The notes under the pieces: generated by a model | Database searches by the model: none | Told to the model about the DNA's origin: nothing | What the model saw: only the letters and a program-made list of their open reading frames with translations | Made by a program: the position numbers and the translations under genes | Shown here: positions 54,314 through 63,606 of the stretch, piece after piece | Position numbering within the stretch: position 1 is the first letter of the stretch | Layout: every line of letters begins with the position of its first letter | DNA from: Candidatus Thermokryptus mobilis | GTDB lineage: Bacteria; Bacteroidota; Ignavibacteria; Kryptoniales; Kryptoniaceae | Reading direction: 5' to 3' | Assembly (NCBI RefSeq): GCF_900070205.1 | Contig: NZ_FAOO01000009.1 | Span: forward strand, 1 to 64,000 | DNA length: 64,000 nt

Positions 54314-55576
54314 ATGGATTTATTACTTGTTGGCTTGAATCATAAAACGGCGAGCGTTGAAGTAAGGGAGAAACTTTATTACACGCTTGATGAGACAAAA
54401 GATGTCCTGCCCGATTTGGTTCAACGATTTTTAAAGGAGGGGGTTTTGCTGTCAACTTGCAACAGGACGGAACTTTACGGGGTTTTAAAAGATGAACTTG
54501 TTAAGCCAGAGGATATAATTGACTACTTGATCAAAAGAAAAGATGCCGATGGGGTTGTCACTCGTTCGCATTTTTATGTGATGCATTCATATGATGCATT
54601 AAGGCATCTGCTTGAGGTCAGCTCTGGGATTGATTCAATGTTGATCGGTGATGTTCAGATACTTGGTCAGGTCAAGGATGCCTATGAAGTTGCTGTTGGT
54701 TGTGGGGTTGTTGGAACGCTTTTGCATGAAGTTTTTCATACTGCCTTTAGGACTGGGAAAAGAGCTAAAAGTGAGACAGCTATAAGCGAGGGAGCGGTTT
54801 CGGTTAGTTATGCAGCGGTTGAACTTGCTGAAAAGATATTCGCCAATCTTTCAAAGAAAAAAGCGATGTTGATAGGTGCTGGCGAAACAGCTGAACTTAC
54901 AGCAAAACATCTCGTCTCCCGTGGGATGAGCGAAATTTTAATAGCAAATAGAACTTTTGAAAGGGCTGAAAAGCTAGCGCAACAATTTAAAGGCATCGCA
55001 ATAAAACTTGATGAGATTGAAAATAAACTCTGTGAAGTTGATATAGTCATAAGCTCTGTCACGCTTGATGGTTATATTTTGAGCTATGAGCAAGTCAAAA
55101 GCGCGATGTCAAGAAGACAGAACAAACCGATTCTGATAATTGATATTGGAGTTCCGAGGAACATTGACCCCAAAGTTAGGGAGATTGAAAATGTCTTCCT
55201 TGAAGATATTGACTCGCTTGAGTCAATAGCGAGGTCAAATTATGAAAGGAGGTTAAATGAGATACCGAAGGTTCAAAGGATAATTGATGAGGAGATAAAA
55301 AATTTCATAAAATGGTATGAGGCGCATCTTGTCGCCCCGACGATAAAACTCCTCCGTGAGAAATTTGAAGAGATAAGGCGAAATGAACTTGAAAAGTATA
55401 AAAATAAATTTTCACCCGAGGATTTTCAAAGGGTAGATGTGTTGACAAAAACACTTGTTAATAAATTGCTTCACACCCCTACGGTTAGCATCAGGGAGTT
55501 ATCAAATGGGAAGAGCGATTCCGAGAGGATAAAGTTTATTCAATTTGTCAAGGAATTATTCGGTTTGGGTCAATAA
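54314..55576 (+). CDS. hemA: Glutamyl-tRNA reductase
   Basis: The first enzyme of the C5 route reduces glutamyl-tRNA to glutamate-1-semialdehyde. It has MDLLLVGLNHKTASVEVREK, the catalytic cysteine in LLSTCNRTELYG, and SSGIDSMLIGDVQILGQVKD. The NADPH domain has AMLIGAGETAELTAKHL and ILIANRTFERAEKL. Length 420 is normal. It follows the hemX-like gene by 20 bases. Confidence 0.96.
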   Translation: MDLLLVGLNHKTASVEVREKLYYTLDETKDVLPDLVQRFLKEGVLLSTCNRTELYGVLKDELVKPEDIIDYLIKRKDADGVVTRSHFYVMHSYDALRHLLEVSSGIDSMLIGDVQILGQVKDAYEVAVGCGVVGTLLHEVFHTAFRTGKRAKSETAISEGAVSVSYAAVELAEKIFANLSKKKAMLIGAGETAELTAKHLVSRGMSEILIANRTFERAEKLAQQFKGIAIKLDEIENKLCEVDIVISSVTLDGYILSYEQVKSAMSRRQNKPILIIDIGVPRNIDPKVREIENVFLEDIDSLESIARSNYERRLNEIPKVQRIIDEEIKNFIKWYEAHLVAPTIKLLREKFEEIRRNELEKYKNKFSPEDFQRVDVLTKTLVNKLLHTPTVSIRELSNGKSDSERIKFIQFVKELFGLGQ

Positions 55577-55596
55577 AAATAAAATTTTTTAAGTTT

Positions 55597-56526
55597 GTGA
55601 AAGTTAGAATTGGAACACGGGGTAGTAAACTTGCGCTGTGGCAGACGGAATTTGTGAGGAGAAAACTTTCAGATGTTTTCCCCGATGTTGAATTTGAAGT
55701 CAAAGTGATAAAAACTAAAGGGGATAAAATTCTTGATTCGCCACTTTCAAAAATTGGAGATAAAGGGATTTTCACCCGTGAGATTGAAATTGAGCTTTTG
55801 AATCGCGAGATTGATATTGCAGTTCACAGTTTAAAGGACCTTCCAACGAAATTACCTGAGGGGTTGATAATTGGTGCTGTCACTGAACGGGAAGATGTAA
55901 GAGATGTTTTAATTTCTAAAGATAATTTGAAACTGGCGGAGTTGCCGAAAGAAGCTGTGATTGCTACTGGGAGTTTGAGAAGAAGGGCTCAACTTCTTCA
56001 CTTTAGAAGTGATTTTAAATTTGTTGATTTGCGAGGTAATATTGACACAAGATTTAGAAAGTTTGATGAGTCGAATTGGGACGCAATGGTTTTAGCATTT
56101 GCAGGGGTGCGAAGGATGAATTATGACGGTAGAACTGCTGAGTTAATTTCAACTGATATAGTGCTTCCAGCTGTTGGTCAAGGAGCGATAGCAATTGAAG
56201 TTAGAGAAGATGATATGAAAATCCTTGACTTGGTTAGACGGATAAATCATCTTGAGACGGAGCTTGCGACAAGGTCTGAGCGTGCTCTTTTGAGGCGACT
56301 TGAGGGAGGATGTCAAGTCCCAATCGGTGCTTTTGCTACTGTAAACGATGGCAAAATTAAAATTTCAGCTATGATAAGCAACTTTGATGGGACATTTTTT
56401 GTCAGGGATTCAATTGAAGGTTTTGTAAGCAATGATGTAGAAGAACTCGGTTTTGAACTTGCAGAAAAACTTCTTGAACAAGGTGGCGCGAGGATTCTTG
56501 AAGAGATAAAAAGAGCAAGTGGTTGA
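55597..56526 (+). CDS. hemC: Hydroxymethylbilane synthase
   Basis: The enzyme joins four porphobilinogens. It begins KVRIGTRGSKLALWQTEFVR, followed by KDLPTKLPEGLIIGAV and ATGSLRRRAQL. The cofactor-bearing cysteine is in EGGCQVPIGAFA. The start is GTG 55597, giving the normal N-terminus. Its stop is two bases before the hemD ATG. Confidence 0.96.
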   Translation: MKVRIGTRGSKLALWQTEFVRRKLSDVFPDVEFEVKVIKTKGDKILDSPLSKIGDKGIFTREIEIELLNREIDIAVHSLKDLPTKLPEGLIIGAVTEREDVRDVLISKDNLKLAELPKEAVIATGSLRRRAQLLHFRSDFKFVDLRGNIDTRFRKFDESNWDAMVLAFAGVRRMNYDGRTAELISTDIVLPAVGQGAIAIEVREDDMKILDLVRRINHLETELATRSERALLRRLEGGCQVPIGAFATVNDGKIKISAMISNFDGTFFVRDSIEGFVSNDVEELGFELAEKLLEQGGARILEEIKRASG

Positions 56527-56527
56527 G

Positions 56528-57298
56528 ATGAAAGTTTTGATAACAAGGGATAAAACACAAGCTTTGGACTTCGCAAGGGAAATTGAAACATATGGTTTTA
56601 TCCCCGTCTTCTTTCCAACGATTGAAATAACAGAGCCAGATTTATGGGATGATGTTGACGAAAAAATAAACCGAATTGATGAATATACCGATTTGATTTT
56701 CACAAGCGCGAACGCAGTTAGATTTTTCCTTGAGAGATTTAAAAAATATCAGCCGATTGAAAATTTAAAGGGCAAAAAAATCCATGTCGTTGGGGTTAAA
56801 ACAAAAATTGAAGTTGAAAAGTATGGACTTTTAGTTGAACCACTTCCTGAAAGGTCAGATAAGGGAAGTTTATTTGAGAAAATTTTGCTCAATGCGGTTT
56901 CCGGGAAAAAGTTTCTATTCCCGCGAGGGAATTTGTCGGAGGAGGAGTTTATTGAGTCGGCGAGAAGGAAAGGAATTGACATTGATGATGTCATCGTTTA
57001 CAGGACGATTAAGCCGAATCTCGGAGAAAATTTGAAGCAAGAGGTGAAATCAATGCTTGAAAGTGGCGAAATTGGTGTTGTTACATTTTTTAGCCCGTCA
57101 AGTGTGCGAAACTTTGTTGAAATTTTTGGGGTTGCTTTGCTTCGGAAACAGCGTATAGCTGTCATAGGTGGAACTACTTTGAAAGCTTGTGAAGAACTTG
57201 GTTTAAAGGTTGATGTAAATCCGATGGAGTTTAACCCGAAGCCAGACGGTGCATTTCTTGCGAGATTACTTTGGGAAGTTTTCAAGAAAAACGGTTGA
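56528..57298 (+). CDS. hemD: Uroporphyrinogen-III synthase
   Basis: The enzyme closes and inverts ring D of hydroxymethylbilane. The family is sequence-poor but recognisable: MKVLITRDKTQALDFAREIE, DLIFTSANAVRFFLERFKKY, HVVGVKTKIEVEKYGL and VVTFFSPSSVRNFVEIFGVA. Context between hemC and hemE settles the call. The ATG 56528 is preferred; a GTG at 56519 overlaps the hemC stop. Confidence 0.9.
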   Translation: MKVLITRDKTQALDFAREIETYGFIPVFFPTIEITEPDLWDDVDEKINRIDEYTDLIFTSANAVRFFLERFKKYQPIENLKGKKIHVVGVKTKIEVEKYGLLVEPLPERSDKGSLFEKILLNAVSGKKFLFPRGNLSEEEFIESARRKGIDIDDVIVYRTIKPNLGENLKQEVKSMLESGEIGVVTFFSPSSVRNFVEIFGVALLRKQRIAVIGGTTLKACEELGLKVDVNPMEFNPKPDGAFLARLLWEVFKKNG

Positions 57299-57301
57299 AA
57301 T

Positions 57302-58345
57302 ATGAAACAAAAAAACGACATATTTCTAAAAGCTTGCAGACGGGAAAGCACGGAGAGAACACCGATATGGATAATGCGACAGGCGGGAAGATATTTGCCT
57401 GAATACAGGAAGATCCGTCAAAGGTATGATTTTTTAACGATGATAAAAACGCCTGAAATCGCCTCCGAAGTGACGATTCAACCAATTGAAATCATCGGCG
57501 TGGATGCCGGGATAATTTTCTCGGATATACTTGTGCTTCCAGAAGCAATGGGGTTGAAACTTTATATTGATGAGGTTGGTGGTCCAAAGTTTGAGAAGAA
57601 CATTCAAAATGAGGAGGATGTTGATAGATTGATTATTCCAGATCCAACGGATAAATTGAAATATGTGCTTAATGCGATAGAGTTGACCAAGCGGAATATA
57701 GATGTTCCGTTGATAGGTTTTTCTGGCTCTCCGTGGACTCTTTTTGCATATATGGTTGATGGCAGTAAGGATTTTAGAAATGCGAAGGTTTTGATATATT
57801 CCCACTCTAAGCTTGCGCATAAACTTCTTGAAAAAATCGCTGTTTCAGTGTCAAGGTTTTTGATCTCACAGATTGAAAGTGGGGCTGACGCAGTACAAAT
57901 TTTTGATACATGGGGTGGCATTTTAAATCGTGAAACTTTTGAAGAGTTCTCTTTGAGATACATTCACTATGTGGTTGAAGCTGTAAAATCAAAGTTTGCC
58001 AGCACTGTTCCTGTGATTTTATATTCAAAGGGGACTTGGCAATGGATGGAGCGGATAATTGGTTCCGGTTGCGATGTTATAAGCATTGATTGGACATTTG
58101 ATTTAAAGGAAGCCAGAGAAAGAGTCGGGGACAGGGTTTCAATTCAGGGGAATCTTGATCCGGTTGTTTTACTTTCAAAACCCGATGTTGTGGTCCGCGA
58201 AGCGCTCAAGGTAATTGACAGATATGGAAGGGGAGATGGACACATTTTTAATCTCGGGCATGGGATTTTGCCTGAGACACCAGTTGATAATGTGAAAATT
58301 TTGGTTGAGACAGTCAAGAGCGAAAGTAGAAAATATCATAAATAA
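57302..58345 (+). CDS. hemE: Uroporphyrinogen decarboxylase
   Basis: The enzyme decarboxylates uroporphyrinogen III to coproporphyrinogen III. The signature TPIWIMRQAGRYLPEYRKIR is complete, as are GFSGSPWTLFAYMVDG and VSIQGNLDPVVL. Length 347 is normal. Three bases separate it from hemD. Confidence 0.97.
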   Translation: MKQKNDIFLKACRRESTERTPIWIMRQAGRYLPEYRKIRQRYDFLTMIKTPEIASEVTIQPIEIIGVDAGIIFSDILVLPEAMGLKLYIDEVGGPKFEKNIQNEEDVDRLIIPDPTDKLKYVLNAIELTKRNIDVPLIGFSGSPWTLFAYMVDGSKDFRNAKVLIYSHSKLAHKLLEKIAVSVSRFLISQIESGADAVQIFDTWGGILNRETFEEFSLRYIHYVVEAVKSKFASTVPVILYSKGTWQWMERIIGSGCDVISIDWTFDLKEARERVGDRVSIQGNLDPVVLLSKPDVVVREALKVIDRYGRGDGHIFNLGHGILPETPVDNVKILVETVKSESRKYHK

Positions 58346-58360
58346 AATTTGGTGGTAGTT

Positions 58361-59746
58361 ATGAGGATAGAAAATATTGACATAGAGCTTTTGAAGAAAT
58401 ACGACCGTCCTGGTCCAAGGTATACCAGTTATCCGCCAGCGCCTGCTTTTTCAAAGGATTTCGGACCGGATGATTATAAGGATGCGATTATTGAGAATAA
58501 TAAGGAAAACCCCATGAATGTCCTTTCGCTTTATTTTCATATACCTTTTTGTGATACGCTATGTTATTTTTGTGGCTGTAATATGCTCGTCACTCACAAC
58601 AGGGCAACGATAAGGAAGTATCTTGATTACTTGAAGCGTGAGGTTGAAATGGTTTGTGAATTTCTTTCTTCAGGGCGGAAGGTCACGCAACTTCATTGGG
58701 GTGGTGGGACACCGTCTTATTTGAATCCCGATGAAATAAAAGAACTTGGCGGTTTTATAAATGAAAGGTTTGAATTTGTTGATGACCCTGAGGTTGGAGT
58801 TGAGATTGACCCGCGCGGTTTAACTTACGAACATATGAGGGCGTTCCGAGAAGTTGGTTTTAATAGAATTAGCATGGGGGTTCAAGATTTTGATCCGAGG
58901 GTTCAGAAAGCGGTTAACAGGATTCAACCTGAGGAAATCACACGGCAAGCTATTGATTGGGCTCGTGAGCTTGGTTTTAAGAGTATAAACCTTGATTTGA
59001 TTTATGGTCTGCCGTTTCAAACAATTGAATCGTTTGAGAAGACACTTGACAAGGTGATAGAGCTTTCACCTGAGCGACTCGCTGTTTTTAATTTTGCTTA
59101 TGTTCCATGGCTTAAACCACATCAAAGGGTTATAAAAAGGGAGGATTTGCCAACCCCTGATGTTAAGTTAAAAATTTTGAAAATGACGATAGAGAAGCTG
59201 ACGGAAGCTGGATATGTTTACATTGGGATGGATCATTTTGCTAAACCAGATGATGAGCTTGCAATTGCGCAAAAGGAAAAAACACTTTACAGGAACTTCC
59301 AGGGTTATTCAACTCGCGCTGGTGCAGATCTCTATGCGTTCGGGATGTCAGCTATAAGTCAATTTCAAAACATTTACGCTCAAAATTACAAGGAATTGAA
59401 GGATTATTATTCACGAATTGACGAGGGGAAATTCCCGACAGCGGTTGGCTATAGAATGAGTCAAGACGATATAATTAGAAAGCATGTGATAATGCGTTTG
59501 ATGTGCGATATGGAACTGACGAAAAGCGAGGTTGAGGAAAAGTTCAATATAAAATTTGACGATTATTTCGCGGATTCAATTCAGAAGTTGAACGAGTTTG
59601 TTGAGGACGGTTTAGTTGAATTAAGCGGTGATAAAATCATAGTCAGCTTAATGGGTCGTCTTGTGATAAGAAATATAGCGATGTGCTTTGACGCCTACAT
59701 TGATAAGATGATGAAGGAGAAGCCGATATTTTCAAGGACAGTTTAA
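58361..59746 (+). CDS. hemN: Oxygen-independent coproporphyrinogen III oxidase
   Basis: This radical-SAM enzyme forms protoporphyrinogen without oxygen. The cluster motif YFHIPFCDTLCYFCGCN gives CxxxCxxC. LHWGGGTPSYLNPDEIKELG, DPRGLTYEHM and FNRISMGVQDFDPRVQKAVN follow, and the HemN C-terminal domain is present. The start is ATG 58361 behind GGTGG; the frame is open to TTG 58349. No oxygen-dependent HemF is nearby, consistent with an anaerobic-capable host. Confidence 0.95.
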   Translation: MRIENIDIELLKKYDRPGPRYTSYPPAPAFSKDFGPDDYKDAIIENNKENPMNVLSLYFHIPFCDTLCYFCGCNMLVTHNRATIRKYLDYLKREVEMVCEFLSSGRKVTQLHWGGGTPSYLNPDEIKELGGFINERFEFVDDPEVGVEIDPRGLTYEHMRAFREVGFNRISMGVQDFDPRVQKAVNRIQPEEITRQAIDWARELGFKSINLDLIYGLPFQTIESFEKTLDKVIELSPERLAVFNFAYVPWLKPHQRVIKREDLPTPDVKLKILKMTIEKLTEAGYVYIGMDHFAKPDDELAIAQKEKTLYRNFQGYSTRAGADLYAFGMSAISQFQNIYAQNYKELKDYYSRIDEGKFPTAVGYRMSQDDIIRKHVIMRLMCDMELTKSEVEEKFNIKFDDYFADSIQKLNEFVEDGLVELSGDKIIVSLMGRLVIRNIAMCFDAYIDKMMKEKPIFSRTV

Positions 59747-59755
59747 GTTTGGAAC

Positions 59756-59784
59756 TTGAAATTCTGTATTTGGTTTTTTATATT
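59756..59784 (+). promoter_or_regulatory. Promoter for the 135-aa secreted protein
   Basis: TTGAAA (59756-59761), 17 bases and TATATT (59779-59784) lie 32 bases before the ATG at 59817, immediately after hemN. Confidence 0.65.
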
Positions 59785-59816
59785 AAAGACAGAAAAACAA
59801 AGTTAGGAGAAGTGAA

Positions 59817-60224
59817 ATGAAGCGCTTGATTTTGGGTTTGGTTTTGGTTGTTTTTGTGAGTTCGTTCGCAAACTCACAATTTAAAGATCAGCTTGAATCA
59901 AAGCCCGATGTTTATCAAAAATTGTTTATGCGTCATAGTTTTTCCGTTTCATATTTCAGCATCGGTGGAAAGGGGTTTATGTTAAATTCGTATACAAATT
60001 CAATCCTTTACAGGTTTTCGGACAACTTAAATTTACAAGCAGACATCAGCTTCATTAGCTCACCTTTTAGTTCATTTGGTCGTGGATTTCAAAGAAGTTT
60101 AAGCGGGGTCTTCATAGATCGCATTGAGTTGAATTATCAACCCTTCAGAAATGTGTTTATAAACATCCAGTATCGTCAAGTCCCATTTTACCAGTATTAT
60201 TATTACCCCTATTATCGCTGGTGA
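59817..60224 (+). CDS. Secreted hypothetical protein, beta-rich (135 aa)
   Basis: I do not recognise it. A signal peptide (RLILGLVLVVFVSSFANSQ) precedes a mature part of about 115 residues, rich in aromatic and serine residues. Alternating hydrophobic stretches (FSVSYFSIGGKGFMLNSYTN and LNLQADISFISSPFSSFGRG) and a tyrosine-rich end (QVPFYQYYYYPYYRW) suggest a small outer-membrane or surface beta protein. It has its own promoter and an AGGAGAAG ribosome site. Confidence 0.7.
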   Translation: MKRLILGLVLVVFVSSFANSQFKDQLESKPDVYQKLFMRHSFSVSYFSIGGKGFMLNSYTNSILYRFSDNLNLQADISFISSPFSSFGRGFQRSLSGVFIDRIELNYQPFRNVFINIQYRQVPFYQYYYYPYYRW

Positions 60225-60351
60225 TGTGTAATTTTTGAACTTAATTTCGCCTTTTGTTTCATTTTTTCCTATTTCGCCCGATTCTGGCAGGATTGAAATT
60301 ATTGAAATTCAATGAGGGGTTTCTGGTACAGTTTTTGCTTTATATTCTGTT

Positions 60352-61503
60352 ATGAGTGTTAACAAAATAGATTTTAAAATGAATCAAGGTAAACTTTTCT
60401 ATTTAGCACCTGATGATTTAAACAAAATTTTTGAGCATTTCAAATCAAGGGGGTACAAGGTAATTGGTCCAACCGTAGTTGATGATGCGATTGTTTATGA
60501 TGAGATATCGGATGTTAAGGATTTGCCTGTTGGGGTAGGGGATGAACAATCGCCCGGTATTTACAGGTTAAAAAGTAGGGACGATGGGGCTTTTTTTGGT
60601 TATGTAGTTGGACCACATTCATGGAAAAGGTTTCTTTATCCGCCGATACTCACACTTTTTGAAGCAAGGAGGGAAAACGGGAACATTAAAATTTCCGAAT
60701 GTAACGATGAGGATGTAAAATTTCTTTTTGTTGGCGTCAGGGCTTGTGAGATTTCAGCAATTATGATTTTGGATAAAGTTCTTGGCGGTGGGCAATATGT
60801 TGATCCTGTTTATATTAAGAGAAGGAAGAATACTTTTATTCTAGCTGTGAACTGCAATGAACCCGGGGGGAATTGTTTTTGCTTTTCAACTGGGACTGGC
60901 CCAAGGGCTTTAGCTGGGTATGACATTGTGTTAACTGAGGTGATTCTTAATGATAAGCATTATTTCACGGCGAGGGCTGGAAGTGATCAAGGTGAAGAAG
61001 TGCTTGAGGATTTAGGTTTCAGAGAAGCGAGCCAAGATGAGGTTAAAGAGGCGGAGAAAATTTTGAGTGAGGCGCCCAACAAGTTCACAAAGAGAGTTGA
61101 TTTAACGAATGTTGTTGAAATTTTACAATCAAATTATGAGAACCCGCTTTGGGATAAGATAGCTGAAAGATGTCTTTCATGTGGGAACTGCACGATGGTT
61201 TGTCCTACTTGTTTCTGTCATAATGTTGAGGATGTGACTGATTTATTGGGTCAAGTTGCAAGGAGAATTAGAAGATGGGATTCATGTTTCACGGTTGAAT
61301 TTTCTTACATACATGGTGGTAGTGTTAGATATTCAACTATGTCAAGATATAGGCAATGGATAATGCATAAACTTTCAACTTGGAAAAATCAGTTCGGGAT
61401 GATAGGATGTGTTGGATGTGGTAGATGTATAACTTGGTGCCCTGTTGGGATTGATATAACTGAAGGTGTGAAGAGTTTTAAAGAGGTTTTAAACAAAATT
61501 TAA
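60352..61503 (+). CDS. hydB: NiFe hydrogenase (group 3b/sulfhydrogenase) beta subunit, 4Fe-4S protein
   Basis: This electron-transfer subunit of a cytosolic NAD(P)-linked hydrogenase has an N-terminal part with cysteines (FVGVRACEISAIMILDKVLG and LAVNCNEPGGNCFC). Two ferredoxin motifs near the C-terminus are RCLSCGNCTMVCPTCFCH and GCVGCGRCITWCPVGID. Length 383 agrees with HydB. A TATATT (60341-60346) stands six bases before the ATG, so the transcript may be nearly leaderless. The gap 60225-60351 also has a TTGAAATTCAA palindrome. It is the first gene of the hydrogenase operon. Confidence 0.88.
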   Translation: MSVNKIDFKMNQGKLFYLAPDDLNKIFEHFKSRGYKVIGPTVVDDAIVYDEISDVKDLPVGVGDEQSPGIYRLKSRDDGAFFGYVVGPHSWKRFLYPPILTLFEARRENGNIKISECNDEDVKFLFVGVRACEISAIMILDKVLGGGQYVDPVYIKRRKNTFILAVNCNEPGGNCFCFSTGTGPRALAGYDIVLTEVILNDKHYFTARAGSDQGEEVLEDLGFREASQDEVKEAEKILSEAPNKFTKRVDLTNVVEILQSNYENPLWDKIAERCLSCGNCTMVCPTCFCHNVEDVTDLLGQVARRIRRWDSCFTVEFSYIHGGSVRYSTMSRYRQWIMHKLSTWKNQFGMIGCVGCGRCITWCPVGIDITEGVKSFKEVLNKI

Positions 61504-61516
61504 AAGAGGTGTTATC

Positions 61517-61984
61517 ATGAGTATTGAAACGTTAGAAAGGTTACTTGTTGAACATCCATTTTTCAAAGGGCTTGGGGAGGAGTATCTTTCGCTTGTAGTT
61601 GGATGTGCAAGGAATGCTTTCTTTAAGGCGGGTGATTTCATTTTCAGAGAGGGGGAAGAAGCGAATGAGTTTTACATCATACGCGATGGTAAAGTTTCAC
61701 TTGAGATAGTTTCTCCGGGTAGGGAGCCGATCGTAATTCAGACGCTTGAAAGCGGTGAGGTTCTTGGTTGGTCTTGGCTTGTTCCACCTTATTATTGGCA
61801 TTTTGATGCGCGCGCTATTGAACCAACGAGGGTTGTGGCTTTTGATGGTAAGTGTTTGAGGAACAAGTGTGAAGAGGACCCTAAGCTCGGGTATGAGCTT
61901 TTAAAAAGGTTAGTTCCAATAATTGAGCAGCGACTTCAAGCAACAAGAATACAATTACTTGATCTATATGGAACACATAGTTGA
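61517..61984 (+). CDS. Cyclic-nucleotide-binding-domain protein in the hydrogenase operon
   Basis: This 155-residue protein is a single cNMP-binding (Crp N-terminal) domain: [40 protein letters not shown], then [20 protein letters not shown] and [15 protein letters not shown]. There is no helix-turn-helix, so it is not a transcription factor. The phosphate-cassette arginine of true cAMP sites is not obvious, so ligand binding may be altered. Placed between hydB and hydG, it probably senses a small molecule to adjust the enzyme or helps assembly. It overlaps hydG by 17 bases. Confidence 0.85.
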   Translation: MSIETLERLLVEHPFFKGLGEEYLSLVVGCARNAFFKAGDFIFREGEEANEFYIIRDGKVSLEIVSPGREPIVIQTLESGEVLGWSWLVPPYYWHFDARAIEPTRVVAFDGKCLRNKCEEDPKLGYELLKRLVPIIEQRLQATRIQLLDLYGTHS

Positions 61985-62828
61985 AGAGAAAACCTTCGCT
62001 CAAGAAATTTCAATTTTGCCAAAGTTTTTCAGGATTCGTCAAAGAAAGCAGGAAACAAGAGATACTTTTACCCTTGAGCTTGAACCTGTTGATAAGGGTT
62101 TTGAGTTTACATTTGTGCCTGGTCAGTTTAATATGATTTATGTTTTTGGGGTTGGGGAAGTTCCAATATCAATAAGTGGTGATCCGAGAAGAACTGATTT
62201 GATAACCCATACAACACGGATTGTTGGGGTTGTAACAAAAGCGATGGGCAAACTCAAAAGGGGCGATATTTTGGGCATAAGAGGTCCATTTGGAAATGGT
62301 TGGGGTGTTGAAAAATTTGTCGGTAAAGATGTGGTTATAGTTGCAGGTGGAATAGGGCTCGCTCCGTTAAGACCAGCAATTTATCAAATTCTATCCAACA
62401 GGGGAAGTTATAACAGAGTTGTCCTTTTATATGGTGCAAGGACGCCTGAGGATATCCTTTATAAGCGTGAGATTGAAAAATGGAAGTCAAGATTTGACTT
62501 TGAAGTTTATGTCACTGTTGATAGGGGGACAAGTAATTGGAAGGGGAATGTTGGCGTTGTGACAACTTTGATAGCACGTGCACCTTTTGATCCAGAAAAT
62601 GTGGTGGCGTTCGTTTGCGGTCCTGAGATAATGATGCGTTTCACAGCGCTTGAACTTAAAAAAAGAGGTGTTTCGGAAAATAATATATTTATCTCAATGG
62701 AGCGGAATATGAAGTGCGGTGTAGGGTTGTGCGGTCATTGTCAATTTGGACCTTTGTTTATATGCAAAGATGGACCTGTTTTTAGCTATTCCCAAGTAAG
62801 AGATTTAATATCCAAGCGGGAGATTTAA
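61968..62828 (+). CDS. hydG: NiFe hydrogenase (group 3b) gamma subunit, FAD/NAD(P)-binding
   Basis: This flavoprotein passes electrons between NAD(P) and the iron-sulfur chain. It has FAD-binding [20 protein letters not shown], a GPFGNGWG loop, the NAD-binding [19 protein letters not shown], and a C-terminal 2Fe-2S ligand set in [20 protein letters not shown]. The start is taken at ATG 61968 ([12 protein letters not shown]), matching the family N-terminus; the frame is open to 61923 inside the preceding gene. Confidence 0.9.
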   Translation: MEHIVEEKTFAQEISILPKFFRIRQRKQETRDTFTLELEPVDKGFEFTFVPGQFNMIYVFGVGEVPISISGDPRRTDLITHTTRIVGVVTKAMGKLKRGDILGIRGPFGNGWGVEKFVGKDVVIVAGGIGLAPLRPAIYQILSNRGSYNRVVLLYGARTPEDILYKREIEKWKSRFDFEVYVTVDRGTSNWKGNVGVVTTLIARAPFDPENVVAFVCGPEIMMRFTALELKKRGVSENNIFISMERNMKCGVGLCGHCQFGPLFICKDGPVFSYSQVRDLISKREI

Positions 62829-62829
62829 A

Positions 62830-63606
62830 ATGGAACGAAAGAAACCAAAACTTGCTGTTTGGAAGTTCGCTTCTTGCGATGGATGTCAATTGAGTTTGCT
62901 TGACTGTGAGGATGAACTTTTGGATATAGTTGGAGCTGTAGACATAGCCTATTTTCTTGAGGCATCAAGAGCAGTGATTTCGGGCCCATACGATATTTCG
63001 CTTGTTGAGGGTTCAATTACAACTCCACATGATGCTGAAAGAATTCATAAGATTAGAAAGGTCTCAAAGTATTTGATAACGATCGGTGCTTGTGCAACAG
63101 CTGGTGGGATACAAGCGTTAAGAAACTTTAAGGATGTGAAAGAGTTCATATCAATTGTTTATGCTAATCCATCTTACATTGAGACATTGAGCAAGTCAAC
63201 CCCTATATCTGACCATGTTTTCGTTGATTTTGAATTGCGCGGTTGTCCGATAAATAAGTATCAACTTATTGAGGTTATAAGTGCATTTCTTAACGGGCGG
63301 AAGCCAAACATCCCGACTTATAGTGTTTGTATGGAATGCAAACGGAAGGGAAATGTTTGTGTGATGGTTTCAAAGGGAAGCCCTTGCCTTGGTCCCGTTG
63401 TCCAAGCGGGTTGCGGAGCGATTTGCCCATCCTACAACAGAGGATGTTACGGATGTTTTGGACCCAAAGAGACGCCGAATGTTTTTTCTTTGGCTGATTA
63501 TTTTGCAAAGATGGGCTTAAAGTCATCTGAAATAGTTAGAGTTTTAAGAAATTTCAACGCTTATTCGGAACCTTTCAGAAAAGGGAGCGAGGCATATGAA
63601 AGATAA
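62830..63606 (+). CDS. hydD: NiFe hydrogenase (group 3b) delta/small subunit
   Basis: This small iron-sulfur subunit has the proximal-cluster start [19 protein letters not shown], then [20 protein letters not shown] and [14 protein letters not shown] cysteine-rich end completes the distal clusters ([46 protein letters not shown]). The start is one base after the hydG stop. Confidence 0.93.
   Translation: MERKKPKLAVWKFASCDGCQLSLLDCEDELLDIVGAVDIAYFLEASRAVISGPYDISLVEGSITTPHDAERIHKIRKVSKYLITIGACATAGGIQALRNFKDVKEFISIVYANPSYIETLSKSTPISDHVFVDFELRGCPINKYQLIEVISAFLNGRKPNIPTYSVCMECKRKGNVCVMVSKGSPCLGPVVQAGCGAICPSYNRGCYGCFGPKETPNVFSLADYFAKMGLKSSEIVRVLRNFNAYSEPFRKGSEAYER

Noticed and set aside
60302-60324. 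TTGAAATTCAA palindrome before hydB as an FNR/Crp operator
   Set aside because: The half-site spacing does not match TTGAT-N4-ATCAA, and the cyclic-nucleotide protein in the operon has no DNA-binding domain.
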